Source of the DNA: Lepus europaeus
Taxonomy: Eukaryota; Chordata; Mammalia; Lagomorpha; Leporidae
Reading direction: 5' to 3'
Length of the DNA: 64,000 nt
Assembly: GCF_033115175.1 (NCBI RefSeq)
Contig: NC_084835.1
Coordinates: forward strand, 102,888,448-102,952,447
A program made the translations under genes and the position numbers. The notes under the pieces are model-generated. The model saw only the letters and a list, made by a program, of their open reading frames with translations. It was not told where the DNA came from and searched no databases. How positions within the stretch are numbered: position 1 is the stretch's first letter; each line of letters opens with the position of its first letter. Of the stretch, positions 37,996-56,100 are shown piece after piece.

Positions 37996-39494
37996 CAAAA
38001 CGAGTTATCAAGTGCTCTGAAATGCAGGCTATGATCTTCCAAATTCTGTTTGCTTCCACCAAGAACACATCTTTCTAGAAAAACCTAATTTCCACATTAA
38101 TGGGAGAGCTGCCCAATAGGTTTCCTGTGACAGTGCTGTGGAGGATGTGAGAAGAGGTGGACTGGATGTGAGAAGAGGTGGACTGCGGGGAAAGTCAGAC
38201 TGGGAGACAGAACTGGTGGAGACATCAAACTCAAAGAGCAAGCGGCAATGTAAGTGTGGAGGGAATGTCTGTGGTGCTGAGCCTCACGGCTCAACATTTT
38301 CATTACTGGCTTTCATGTGGACATGACTGGCACCCAGCACATTCGTTAGCAACACAGCTGACAGAGGATATGACGGAATGTAGTAGTAGACCTGTGTAGA
38401 CCTTTAGACTAACAGACTGAAATCTGCACCATGAAGTTCAAGGGGGTTATGGGGAATTTTGCACAGGTACAATAAAAAGTGCACAAGGATAGCTGAGAGA
38501 CTTGTGGTTTATAGATTTTAGCTGATTACAAGGTCAGTATGTCAGCAGAATGATGAGGCTTTAATAACAGCAAATAAGATTTTGTTGGGTGGCCTTAGTG
38601 AAGATATAATGTAATGAATGGAGGAAGTAGTATACCCACCCTTATTCACCCTGGAGATTTCCAGAGCACTGTGTTCAGTTTTAGGCTAAACACAATAAAG
38701 GTCCTTGGGAGTGGGGAAAACTTTGATAAATTATGCAGAATGCACCAGAAAGTCACAAGGCTCATCATGGAGAGTCAAAACATTTTCTAGGGTCAGTAAT
38801 TGAAGATACAGATATTTAGCCAAAAAAAAAAGTGCCCCTGAATATACCATCTTCAGTAACTCAATGTTTTGCCAGTGTCTGCTGGGTTGGGTTTGGGGGA
38901 GAACAATAAAGACTAAGCAGAGAAGCAAACTGGAGTTGGACATATGAAGAATTGTCAAATACCTGGTAGAAACAGGCTTTCTGAGCATTTGGAGGGACTC
39001 ACACTTGTAGGAAGGAGGCTGATAGAAGCTTATTGACTGCTTGGCAAGCAATTTGTAGGGGATTGGGATAGAGATGATCTCGAAGGTCCCTGAGATGTTA
39101 CAGCAATAACTGCTTAGATATATGTGCTCAAATATACTCGGCATTCTAGGACGGCGTCACAAATCTGTGAAAATCCGAGGAGTGACATGGAAGATGATGC
39201 CTAGACTGATCATACCTTTGTTGGAGGTCTACAAAAGAAGCAAATGTTCCAACTCCTGCTATTCTTGTGACTATCTACCAGTAAATGCCACCAGAATATC
39301 ACATCAGTCTCCACTACTCTCTTCTCATTAGCCCATTGGCAGAGCTAATTGCATCTTATTGCAGGGAGCCAAGGGAAACAGTTCTCTGGGGTTCTATTAG
39401 CTAAGCCACAGTAGCAGAATGGCTTGCAATACCTGTTACAGTTTTGAAGTTGCTAGGGATGATGTCTGTTGCAGCACTGTGGGACACGGTACAA

Positions 39495-39660
39495 AGCATG
39501 TGGTTCTAGTTGATGGCTGGTCTGGTTTCAAATCCCAGCTTGTCATTAACTGGTGACTCCCCAGGGTTGGGTCACTTCCCCTTTCTAGGCCTCAGTTCCT
39601 CAGAAGCAAAACAAAGGCAATGGGTTAACTGACTTCTGGGGTACTTCCGGAAGCTAAAAT
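39495..39660 (+). repeat. Probable MIR element
   Basis: TCTGGTTTCAAATCCCAGCT, CATTAACTGGTGACTC, GGGTCACTTCCCCTTTCTAG and CCTCAGTTCCTCAGAAGCAA follow the MIR consensus order. Confidence 0.7.
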
Positions 39661-41329
39661 TCAATGGCCTCAACTCTTAGCGAGGCAAGCAATATTAGTT
39701 TGACTCATGAAGCCCTAATGGGAAAAGTTTTCACAAGCTTCATGTCAGTTACATAGAAAGGTGTCTCCTCACCCATGAATATTCTTTTGGTACATTTTAT
39801 TTCATTAGAAGGCTACTGAAAAGAGAGAGACTGGGCTAAGCCTGTCTTGATACCGGTGGTCTCCGAAATGGGGGATGCAGCAAGGAGTCTTGGGGTATGC
39901 TGGGGAGGATAAGTGTCAGGGATGAGTTCCACTGAGCTCCTCTATCCCTAAGTCAACCAGAGCAGGCGTTCTTAGGAGACCACGATTCCTCACCCAAGCA
40001 ACCGTGGGCTCTTTCCCTCCCGGTTAAGGCAATGGGCCCCTGTCTTCTCTGGGCCTACTGGACTAGTATGCAGCAATCTATTTCAACACAGGTCGTTTCT
40101 GACTAATCTGTGAACCTCTCAAGAGCACCGACCACGTCTAGGCATAAGGCCTCTCATTTGGTAACCATCACTGAATGTTTCTGAGATGACTGTATTAGCT
40201 TTAAACAGAAAGGTCTGGGAGCCGTACTAATGTATTAATAGTACAGGAGGGTTTTTAAGTCATGACACTACTTACAGCTGACCAGGAAGCAGCCAGGGTG
40301 GCAGGGAGGGATCTGTGATGGGAGTTTTGCTCTTACTCAGTTAAAAGAAGAGGTGAGGTCACTTGAAAGGCTTGCTTTCAGGTCTCATCTGTGGATATGA
40401 ATGCTGAATGAATAATGGAGAGGCTGTATTCGAAAAATTGCCATGTCAATAATGTATAAGAAATCTCGAGATTTAATATCAGGATTAAAGATGGAGGTAT
40501 CTGGGGTGCAGAGGGGATTATATCTGATAAGAGTTTATGACTAGGTTAGTGGCCTGCTTGGCTGTTTCATTATTCTCCTACATTCGCAGATTTCTACTCT
40601 GAGTCTATCAGAAAAGTCAGTGATTATGGTACGAAAAACACTTCAAAATTAAAATGTATTACTTCAAGGTCCCTGGTAGGGAGAGTTCCCACCTCTCAAC
40701 CATTCAGCATGAACACACTGATTTAAGAATAAATAAATGCTCAGACCATCGTGGCTCTACTTGGGCCCGCCAGTACACTGGAGAAGTTCTCACCTCTGTC
40801 TGCACTGAAGAGCTGTTCCGGGAACTCGGCCATAACTACCTGGAAACTACTTTTGCCAACTGACATTTATCAACATTTGAAAATCACAAGCTCCCAGAGC
40901 CTAAAACTCATTGTGAAAAGGTATACTCACAGACAATCTCTGGGGAGTACTCAGGGGCGTAAAAAAAAGACCTTTGAGTTTGGAGGCAGATGAGTTTGAA
41001 TCTATGCCCATGCCTTGAAAACGGACCGCTCAAAATTTCCAAAGCTCATTTTGCCAACACCTGAAATGGTCACTATGATCTCCCTCAGTGAGCGCCTGGG
41101 GACCCGTCTGACACTCAGAAAACATTATCCTTCTTTTCGACTTAGGATCTATTTACTGGGAGAGAAACACCATGTTAATATGTAGTACTCAAGGAATTCA
41201 CAACAAGTGGTAAGGCAAACTTATACCTCTTAAAGATGCACAACTATGCACAGCTCAGTGAGATAAATATCTAGAAATGGTGTGACTCATAGAGTAGTGC
41301 CGAAAATGACTATCATGGGTGGAGGCGTC

Positions 41330-41640
41330 GAGGGAAGGCTTCCTGGAAGTGGCAGAATTTGAGTCAGAACTTTGAGAATGGGTGGGAATTAGACAGAAAC
41401 AAATGGATAGGGCAGACCAAGTGGGCCACACACAAAAGAAGAAGCTGATGAGAACACAGCGGGCGAGTTCTGGTAATGTCTTCACACTGGTCTTGCTGGG
41501 AAACGCTACCTAATGGAATAGCTAAACCTAAGGTTTTGGGTAAGTGGTGATGGGTCTTAAATGCTGGGCTACTGAAGTGGCCTTTATCTTGCACATCATG
41601 GGAAGCCAGGGAAGGTTCTGAAGCGGAAAGGAGCACAGTG
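41330..41640 (+). repeat. Probable L2 fragment
   Basis: GAAGGCTTCCTGGAAGTGGC, AGAATTTGAGTCAGAACTTT, and near the end ATCATGGGAAGCCAGGGAAG with TTCTGAAGCGGAAAGGAGC parallel the L2 consensus blocks in order. Confidence 0.6.
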
Positions 41641-43600
41641 AAAGAATACCATCTAGAAAGCTCCCAAGTAGACAACGTTCACTCTGGGGTTATGAGCCTT
41701 GCCGTTGTGGAAAAAATCCCTTTCATTATACTAATACTTACTAAATCACTGAAGACCTACTTCAGAACTCCAAGGAAAACATTTTATGAATCAAAAGCTA
41801 AGTACAATATGTTAGCAATTAAGTGAGATAACATAATAGCCGAGGCAGAACCACAGTTCTCCCCACCACGATCTCAAGCTGCTGCACAAAGAAAGGCTTC
41901 TATCATCTTCCAAGTGATCAAGGCATTTTGTTTTGATTTTCAGGAGGCGGGGAGAGAGGAAATGAGAAGAGTAGGGAGGTCAGGAGGATTCAAAGCTGTC
42001 TATTCTTTAATCAGAGGGAATTATTAAGGAGAGTTAGAGAGGAGCCTTGCACAAAGCCAAACCAGCTCTGGGATGGGTCTCAAGTTACCGGGACGGCCCA
42101 GCTCCAGAACAACCGAGCAAGGTGTGTAGCTGGGCGGGAGCGGCTGGCCAGTGCTTTCGGCCCAGGTTTCCGGCGCATACCTCCCACTGCTACTTTATTC
42201 ACTGCAGCTGGCCAGCGTTTTACAGCCTGTTTCATGTATTAAAATTCAAATGTGGAAAACATTACCAGTATCCTCCTTGCATATTTGTTGTTGTTGTTGG
42301 GGGGGAGGGGGCGGGTTTTCTTTTTCTTCCCCTTGGACTTCCTTTTTAGTGTGGAATGCATCGAATGGTCAAAGGCTCGCTTCAGACTGACTGAATTCAA
42401 GAACTATTTCCTCTGCTCTTACATTTTTGTTTTACATTTCCTACCAGTTCGCACAAGGAAAGATATGTCTCTCACACATAGGAGCGCTGCAGGCTGGACA
42501 AAGCCTAGCTTGGTTCAAAGGGTGGCAGGAGACAGTGGCATCTCTGGAGGCATCCTATCCCCTAACTGGTCCTGCGCTGTCCTTGACTGGATAGTAGCCA
42601 TCTTCAGAGGAGTGAAGAGAACCTTTTCTTCATCAGCAAACCTGGCAGCTTTAATGCTTTCGTGTTGCTTATTTGTTGCTTCGGAATCAAAGAGGTTTCT
42701 ATGAAGCACTAAAAACCCAGTGACTTCCCTTTTCCAATTGTTCTGTTCCATTCTCACCCTTCCCCCTAAACCGGGGACACTCCAACTTCCCAGGTCCAAA
42801 AACAATTCTGGTCTTTTCCCCTCACTTCATTTCTGAATCAAACTCAAAGGAGAGGTAACTCATAGGTCACACGGTTCGGAAAGGCATCCAGGTAGAGTTT
42901 AATATTTTCAAGCAGCACTTACCCTACCTCTGGTATGAAGAACAAATGACACATTTATGGAAAAGACCCTCGCCTTGAGTGCAGGGTTGCATCCGTTTAA
43001 CATATGCAAAGTGAACGCGGCTACAGAAATTAAACTATTTTTCTTGTGATTGAGAGCAGATATACAGAAATGGTTATAAGTCACAGATCTGGCTTTTAAT
43101 AAAGCCGGATTTCTTAATTAAAAGCAGTATTGTTTAAACATTGTAGTTTTTTAAAAAAGGAGCTGTACAAATGAAAACCTCATATTATGTATATCCCAAG
43201 TGTATTTAACAAGTTACCTGAGGCCAAGCTAAATTAAAATCTAGGCTTTCCTTTTGTAAACTCCCAGAAACTGCCATGAAAAGACAAACAATTTTTAGTC
43301 AATGATGAATTTTTAGGGTAGAGGTCAAAGAAAAGTAAAAAGGAAAAAAAAATTTAGGTTTGGCATTCAAAAATATCTTTCCACATTTTAGAAGTGAGTG
43401 AGTTCATTGCTTCTATTTATAAACCAGTATTTTTGGCTTCAAATTGGTTGCAGGTTTCAATATTACACCACTCAGGATGGCACCCTTAATGTTAGTCTTT
43501 TATTAAGAAAAAAAAAAAAAGAATACTACTGGTCAAGAACTTGAAGGATCTCAAAAAATTCGTACTTATTATGCATTTCCTTTTAAAACTATGTTTAAGC

Positions 43601-43944
43601 CGGCGCCGTGGCTTAACAGGCTAATCCTCCGCCTTGCGGCGTCGGCACACCGGGTTCTAGTCCAGGTCGGGGCGCCGGATTCTGTCCCGGTTGCCCCTCT
43701 TCCAGGCCAGCTCTCTGCTATGGCCTGGGAAGGCAGTGGAGGATGGCCCAAGTGCTTGGGCCCGGCACCCGCATGGGAGACCAGGAGAAGCACCTGGCTC
43801 CTGGCTTCGGATCAGCGAGATGCGCCGGCCGCAGCGGCCATTGGAGGGTGAACCAACAGCAAAAAGGAAGACCTTTCTCTCTGTCTCTCTCTCACTATCC
43901 ACTCTGCCTGTCAAAAAATAAATAAATAAAAATTAAAACAAAAC
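43601..43944 (+). repeat. Young CSINE with intact TSD
   Basis: CGGCGCCGTGGCTTAACAGG head, the GCGGCGTCGGCACACCGGG block, a TCTCTCTC tract, and TGCCTGTC plus (AAATA)n/A-rich tail. The 16-bp TSD AAAACTATGTTTAAGC is at 43585-43600 and 43945-43960. Confidence 0.95.
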
Positions 43945-44509
43945 AAAACTATGTTTAAGCAGGAGCTGCCCCCACAATCACAGAAAACAGGCCTCCCCGA
44001 GCTACCTCTGAAGCGCCTGTAAGGGCTGGGTTCACTGAACAGCAGCAGATCCAGAGGAGCGGAGTCACACAGAATCACTCGTCAAGCCAAGTTCCCCGCC
44101 TATGTGGTCCCCTCATTAGTTGTCCTCACATAATATGTTGTTAAGAAGATTCTTTGACTCTTGATAATCATCCAAAAAAAAGGGATGCTCTCCAAAAGCC
44201 CTTCAAAAGTAATGGGCAAAACTGAAATTCCAATTGCTATATGGATGAATCTGCTTAAATATTACTCAAATAAAGACACGGACAAAAAGGCAGTGGGAAA
44301 ACTCATCTACACACTCAATCACATGGTCCTGCGCCATGCATTTATTCAGGCGAGTGCACCGTCTATTTTGACCTCCCATCCTTGTGACTCAAAGGCATCA
44401 TCTGGGCCTCTTTAATAAAAATACAACCCATTCATACTGAAATACCAGCACCAAAACATGAACCCAAGTTGTGTCCTTTCATCAAAGTCACTGAGACACA
44501 TAATTTACA

Positions 44510-45097
44510 GCAGCAAAGGCCTAGCAATTCCCTCCTCGCTATATATTTTCGTGAAGCAGACACATGGGCCCCCCCCACACACTGGCATACGACCATTCAT
44601 ACAAGCTTTATGCAGAAGAGTCCATGAGTGAAAACAGCCTAGATACCCCTCACCTGAGGAACCATCAATATCATATCATATCATATCATATCATATCATA
44701 TCATATCATACCATCAATATCAATATCAATATCATATGGCACATCCATGCAATGGAATACTATTAGGCACTAAAAACAAATGAAGCTCTCATAGCTGGTA
44801 GAAGATGGCTAAACCTTGAAAAGATTGGGCTAAGTGAGAAAGACCACCACAATTGCATAAAGCTACAGAAACCAAAGTGCTCGTCAGGGGCTGGGGCCTG
44901 GAGGGATGGGTAATGACTGCTTAATGGGTACCGGCGGGTTCTTTGTTTTTATATGGCGGTAATTGTCCTAAAATTAGACTGTGGCGGCGGTTATAGAACC
45001 CTGTGAATACACAAAAACAAACAAGCTGAACTGTACCTGTAGACAGGGGATCTGTATATGAAGTGAACTGTGTATCTCAGTAAAGCTGTTTACAAAA
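44510..45097 (+). repeat. L1 3' end (old LINE-1 3'UTR)
   Basis: Blocks in L1 3'UTR order: ACATCCATGCAATGGAATAC, TATTAGGCACTAAAAACAAA, AACCTTGAAAAGATTGGGCT, AAGTGAGAAAGACCACC, CAGGGGCTGGGGCCTGGAGG, AATGACTGCTTAATGGGTAC, and finally TATCTCAGTAAAGCTGTT. The internal TCATA repeat (44664-44737) interrupts it. Confidence 0.8.
44664..44737. repeat. (TCATA)n microsatellite inside the L1 fragment
   Basis: About eight perfect TCATA pentamers (44671-44710), followed by ATCAAT-like hexamer repeats. Confidence 0.9.
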
Positions 45098-45158
45098 GCC
45101 AAGCAGCAGCAGTAGCAACTCTTCCTGAAATTGTAACCCTGCCCAACCACACAGGCTA

Positions 45159-45404
<246 letters not shown>

Positions 45405-46310
45405 TCAAAATGCATACGCAAGTTATAGAAGTAAAACTTTAGTTGACACAAACCACACTTTAGGTTTCTGACTATATGTTTCCAATCAAGTTTATTTCCT
45501 TAAGACAATAATAAAAATAGTGTCTTTCCTAGAAAACTGGTGGAAAACATTAATGTTAAAATTATAGTGTTATTTTTCTTGAACAAAGTAAATTCAGTAA
45601 GTCTTCCAGGAGATTATTATATACACATGCTACACTGCACTGCATTAGTTTAAAAGAGAATTTCAATTTACTTTAGTAGAGAAAAACATACATTGAATTT
45701 AAGGAACATTTTGGCAGGCATTCATTATAAAGTTTAAAAATTATCAATGGGAAGATGACCTATTTAGAGTTTCCCAGCATCTTCTCTGAAGGCCTCCCCT
45801 GTGGCATATGATGCAAAGCTAAGCATCAAGAAAGATGCACATAAAAAGCACATGGATGGCAATTTCTTGTTGAGTTTTTACCTGTGTTTCTTGCTTTTCA
45901 TCCTTTACTAACAGCAACTTGTGTGTTTATGTCTATGTGCAAATGTGCTACTTTACTGAAAAAAAATCTATGAAAATTCTGTCAACCAAAGTGGAATAGA
46001 TTTTAACACTGAAGGGTCATGAAGACTTGAATCAACTGTCATCAGAAACTTCTAATTGATTTCAAAACTCCTAAGATACAAGGGTGTAATTTTCTGCTAC
46101 CTCGTGCAATTAAAAACCACATGATCTTTTTACATGTTAGCCATTAGTATTCTAGTTTTATCCAACTAAATAAGGCCTATACTACATGAATAAAAGTGAC
46201 ATATAGCTATGTGTTCTTTTTTAAGGAACTGAGATCAATAACAATATCAAATACCAATCTCTGGTGAGCAATGATATACCATCTTACTGGGTCCTCATTC
46301 CACACAAGTA

Positions 46311-46337
46311 TATGGCAGGCAGGCAGGCAGGCAGGCA
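46311..46337. repeat. (GGCA)n microsatellite
   Basis: Six to seven tandem GGCA units. Likely length-polymorphic. Confidence 0.9.
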
Positions 46338-46599
46338 AGACATTATTCCTTCTATATAGATGTGACAACTTATCACTCAGTGTCACGCTGCAGCAAACAG
46401 TAAAGTCAGGGTTGGAATCTAAGTTTTTTGACTTTAAATCTAGTGCGTTTCTGAACTGGATCAACCTACACTCTCTGGGTGCTAACATGCTGTGCAAACA
46501 GATGGAGCAGCTCCAAAGCATGAGAAACACAATGTCTAATTATTCTATACCAAACGGAAGAATGTGTGTCTAATATAGTTAGTGTATGGCATAGAGCAT

Positions 46600-46790
46600 T
46601 TTGATTTGGTGGGTCTGGAAGTTGAAACGACCTCCTGAGATTGCTAGCTCTGCTACTTACTTGACTTTGGAAAGACTGCTACACGTCTTTGCTTCCACAG
46701 TTTTTAATTTATAAATAGAGGAATGAGGCATACCCTTCTAAGTGTCGAGGGAAGCATGGAAAGAAACTGTGCATGTGCCTATCACACTGG
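46600..46790 (+). repeat. Probable MIR element
   Basis: GGGTCTGGAAGTTGAAACGA, TAGCTCTGCTACTTACTTGA, TGGAAAGACTGCTACACGTC and ATAAATAGAGGAATGAGGCA follow the MIR order, diverged. Confidence 0.6.
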
Positions 46791-47831
46791 CTGATTCAGC
46801 TTCCTGACAAGACAGTGATGCTGTGAACCCCTTCTTGAGTGTTCAAAAGGGATTGAAGCTGTAGTTCTATTCGAAAGATGGACAAAGCCTGTTTTGATGG
46901 TCGGGCCCTAGGGAATACTCAAGGGAGAGAAACGCTAAACAGAACAATGGATTATTTGGATGTGGTCTGCAGATTCCTGGGCGAGGCAGTGTACGTGCAA
47001 GCTCCCCGAGTGCTTGTCGTTACTGGCTAAAATGCAGAGCTGAATGTGCTGCACGCTACAGCAAGGAAGACCCCAACAGAGGGCTGCTCACCTTTGCATT
47101 TTTATTTTTACATTCTCCTTCATTTAAGGAGTGGGCCAAAAGGGAAGAACCATTGGCAAGACAACATTACTTTAGGTTAAAAAAAAAAATTATGCTTCCT
47201 TCATCTTTTTCTCCAAATATGGAGGAAGAAAGGAAACAAACGGAAAAATCAACCCTGAAGGAATAAAAGGGTCTTTCCATGTGCTGTTCCCTCTTCCCAT
47301 CCAGTTCACTTGCGGACCAGATCCTGCACAGATCAGTGTGGGTTTCAAGTCCCAATCACCATGAGTTGAGAAACACTAAGGAAAGTGTCAGACACTGAAT
47401 CATCAAGTGAGAATCTATAATATTTTATGCCCAAGGAAATTGTCAGCTACTCCCTTCTGGCGGAGGAAGATTTCTTTCCTATTCATGGTATTACTGGATT
47501 TCCATGAGAACCACATTGAGTGAGGAGATAACCAGGACACCTCTTATCCAGGGGTTTAAGAGGACGCCTCCTATACTCTGTTTCAAGTGTTCCAGCTGCA
47601 GCTCCAGCATTCTGATGCCAGGAGAACTATTTAATCAATAGCAGGGATCTTTCCCAAAGATGAGGAGGCCTTACCCTCCCAAGACTTCTAATACCTTATG
47701 TCGTTCTAGATATTTTGAGTCCTGGGGCTTCCCCTGCAGTGGTATCTGGGTTACCATCTACAAACAGGAACAAGCAGTCTCACAACTCACACTTTGGCCA
47801 CGCTTGTGTGCTTAAGGGTGACCTGAAGTCA

Positions 47832-51898
<4,067 letters not shown>

Positions 51899-52375
51899 TT
51901 AATTGCATTTTTAATGCTAATTACAACACATTAATCTTTAATTAGCATTAATTTGTTTGCTGAGGTAGATGTCAAATATATTCATGTTACATTTTTTTAC
52001 AGATACAATATAAACTTGACACCTTGGTTTAAAGACAAAGTATTTTGGTTGATATTACTTTACCCCTTGTAGCTTATGAGTATTTTAATGGGGAATGGTA
52101 GCAAGCTGCCATTGACATTTATCACTCAGAAGTACGCAGTACCTTAGGTCTCTGCAGCCCCCAAGATTCAGCACTCCTTTATATTTTTATGTCACAATTG
52201 GAATTATTATCACAAATAATTTATGCCTGTTTTGAAATCAATAAAAATTTAATACACAGCAAAATGGGCATTCTTTTTAAAATTTCAGAATAAATGAGAA
52301 ACAAGGCAAAAAAAATCTATAACAAGTCTGGCTAACAGAAAATTTATATATATATGTGTGTATGTATATATGTAT

Positions 52376-52668
52376 ACTTAAATTGAGAGGCAGAGAAACA
52401 AAGAGACGGAGAGACTAGAGAGAACAAGACCTCCCATCCACCAAGTCACTCCCCATATGCCCCACCACAATCAGGACTGCAGCCAGGATCTCAGAACTCA
52501 ACCCGTGTCTCCTACGTGGGTGGGAGGGACTAAACTGCTTGGGCCATCATGGCTGCCTCCCAGGGTCTGTCCTGCAGGAAGCCTGGAGTCAGGAACCCAG
52601 CTAGGAACTGAAGTCAGGCACTCTGACGTGGAATGCAGGCGCCTTAACAATCAGGCTACATGCTCTCT
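52376..52668 (-). repeat. Degraded CSINE copy
   Basis: AATTGAGAGGCAGAGAAACA, the CTTGGGCCATCATGGCTGCC block and GAACTGAAGTCAGGCACTCT appear in antisense order. It is preceded by a short (TA/TG)n run. Confidence 0.7.
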
Positions 52669-52831
52669 CCATTTTCAATAACTTAAGTAACATATTCTCT
52701 ATGTACTTAAGTTTGTGTTCACACTAAAAATATTTGAACTATTAGCAACTAAAAGGTAATATGGCCTTAAATTCCAGAAATATAATAAGTCTACATATTT
52801 ATGAAGCTTATCTCTACCATCTTTTATGGTT

Positions 52832-53150
52832 AATGTTTATTTAATTGAAAGGCAGAGAAGGAGAAAAAGAGAGAGAGAGAGAGAGAATCATTTAACTGTT
52901 GATTAACTTCCCAAATGCCTAAAACAGCCAGGGCTGGGCCAGGCTGAAGACAGGTTCGTGGAACTCCATCCGTCTCCCACATGGGTGTCAGGAGTTCAAG
53001 TACTTAAACCATCATCAACTGCTGCCTCCCAGAAGCATCAGCAGAAAGCTAGATCTGAAGCAGAGTAGCTGAAGCTCAAACCTGGTAATCCAATGTGGGA
53101 TGCCAGCATCCTAAGTGGTGGCTTAGACCACTGTGCCAATAATGCCCGCC
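52832..53150 (-). repeat. CSINE copy (older)
   Basis: TTTATTTAATTGAAAGGCAG tail side, a GA run, GGGCTGGGCCAGGCTGAAG, and head end CTTAGACCACTGTGCC. Confidence 0.82.
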
Positions 53151-56100
53151 TGCTCTACCATCTTCATTCAAAGTTAGCTCTATTTGACACATATATGTAT
53201 AATGAAGAGGCATATTGGGCTGGCTAGTGTTCTTCTGAGCTTGTCAGTGTTACCACAATGACTGGAACTTAGGGAAGGTTGCATTTATTAAGGTTTCCAA
53301 GTGAGCAAATAGCCACAGTACTTAAACAAAAACTATTAAAGTTCCAGGGGAAGATATCTTTCACTGTTTTGTAAAATAAGATACAGGAAATCTGAAGTCA
53401 ACTGAAGAATCCAAGTGCAATATCAGTGCGTGGAACACAGTTAAAGATTTCCATCTCTGCTCTTGAACGAAGAGACCCCTTTCCGACAAACACACCAACA
53501 TAATTTGTAAATCTCAGTGGTGGGGCCAGATGTCCAGTAGTCAAGTTCTCTGCTTTTCTAGGTCATAATTTCATTCTCCTGACCTCTGCTTAGCATAATT
53601 AAACTATGCTTGTTATTTTTACATATTTACCTGTTGGCCATGTCACTTAATCTTTTGATTTATGCTTTACTTGGGTTAAGACATCTACACCCAGTTTTAT
53701 TTTTTAATTACTGAAATACTGAGAGAAAACTGGAATATGATTAAAAAGCATAATTACCTTCTGACAAAACAAATCTCTTCTTTACCATAAATTTATATTT
53801 AAAACATAATGAGCTACTTAGTATTAAAGATTATATGTATAAGATAAGCACATTATTTGAAATAAAGGTCTGATATACAATTGAGTTCATGGAAGTAAGT
53901 CAGATATCAAGAGTATTAAAAATATTTAATACAAGATAAATGGTAACTGAAATTATATCTAGTGTGAAAAATAAGAAGTATTTATGTATTAAGGGGTTCT
54001 TTAAAAACTAAAGAGAAAACAACAAAAATCCGAAAATGTAGATGACATCAACATCTTATTTTTTGGAATCCATCACCATGATATTTGGGGTAACGATCTT
54101 TTTTTTTTCCTAAAAGAAATATTATCTCTTCATTATAATACACCTACAAATTAGATTTAGCAGCCAAAATGGTTTGTGGTATCTGCTTGATTTGAATATA
54201 GATCTTCATGAATTTCAGAGCCACACTGGAAAAAACAATCTAGTTATCTAACAAAGAGCCTACACCAAAAGAGAACAAGCTATTGTTTCATTTACAGATA
54301 AACTTTGCTACAGTAGTGGCTTTCAAAACACTCATTTTTTTTAAACAATTTTAAAATGAAGATAATACATTTAGAAAAGCATTTTCTGGTATTTTTATGA
54401 GACCAAACAAAATTGAAAACCAAGAAGAATACTTTAGGAATATTTAAAACATAAATGATATATATGACATGATTAGAGTTTAGGAAAGAAAAGATAATAT
54501 CATTATGATTTTTTTTAATACTACACCTTTCTAAGAAAAACCTATTAGTATCCATTTTATCCAGGGAGGTAGGAAAACTCAGGAAGTGCAATAAAAGGCA
54601 AATCAACTCCTTACTTCATCTTGTCATGAAAATGTTTCAGAAAACTACAAAGGCTACTCATGGAAGCCACTGATAAGAACGGACTATTTTTTAACATGAA
54701 GCCATTTTACCTTGTAACAGCTGGACAGCCAAACCCACGGGCTTAAATTTCAAAGCAGTTTATTGGGGCCAGTTTTCCCTTTCACTTGGAATGCCTTTTG
54801 TTCTGTCCCAGGAAACACTGGAGAAGACACATTTTCCAGACTCCCTGAACACATTAACACTACGTGGGTCCTCTCTGGCAGATTTCTCTCTTTCTGTATG
54901 TGGCTGATCTATCAAAGGGCATAAATAATCAGAAAGTAAATATATTTTTAATTCTCAAATGGTATAATTTGTTTTGCACAGAGAAATGGGTCATGTTTAG
55001 CAAAACACAGATCAAAGCCATCTTTTTGGCTTCAATGTCCTAGGACTTAATTACCATTTTAGGCCCAAGTTTTTGTCAACTTACATTGTTGGAGATTGCC
55101 AAAATGTCCAAAGTAAAGATGAAAACTGTTGCCTTAACTTAGTAAAGGCCATGTGGATTTCTTAAGCAATTTTGCTTCTAATCAATTCGACTTGCTTAAG
55201 AGAAAATATAATCGTCTCTAAGTAGAGCCGTAACACAAATATCAAATGAAGACTAACAGTTATTAGGAGGAACTGTAATTTTGTAGGAATAGTCAACACT
55301 TCCAAGCTACCCAAGTAGTGTTTGGAGAGCTCGCAAACAGGTGCTATTGTTGGCTACAAGATGAAGCAGAAAGAGGGGTTTTGCATCTTGGGCTACAAAT
55401 TGGACCACCCTGTGTCTCAATCCCAGCTCTGGGGAAATGGTAGCTCCCATCAGAACACACCCTACACAATACACGAGGACGAGAGGTGCCTGGGGATCAG
55501 CTCCCGAAAGTCAGAATTTGGAAAATGCGTTCCCCCAAATCACACCCCTCACCTCAGCCTGGGAACTCAGGAAGACATCAAAGGAACAGGACTCACAGTT
55601 CCAAAGTTTGTCTGAGAGACACAGACTGCTTCACAATGAGGTATCTCAAACTCTGTCTGAACGACCCTCTTGTTATAAACCATTAGAAGCAGCATAACAA
55701 TGCCATGAACTTGTCTCTGAAGATGATAAAGAAGGGAACAATTCCAGCACTCCTACTACAACTGTACTTTCAGAATAAAAACTCAAATACAGGCTACAGT
55801 GCACTAATTTTTGCTGGGATGGACTCCTGGGAATTCAGGAGAAAAGGGGATGGGGGTGAGGGCTCATGGTCATGAGCAGGAAATGGAGGAGAAGACTTAA
55901 ATCAAATGAGTTTATTGTTCTCCACTGGTGGTCCTGTAATTATGATGCCCTGACCTTCTGGATAAAATTCCTATTACTCTGATGCACTGTGCCTGTTCAT
56001 CACCCAAGTGTATTTGAGGGCTCAAGATTCTTGTAAAATACAAAGTGACTATTATGTGACTACTCTAATAATAAAATTACTGTGAAACCAAGTCCTCAAG

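Noticed and set aside
44671-44710. A disease-type trinucleotide repeat such as the human TCF4 CTG18.1
   Set aside because: The unit is a TCATA pentamer. The human CTG repeat lies in a much more 5' intron, outside this window, and no CTG/CAG run was found.
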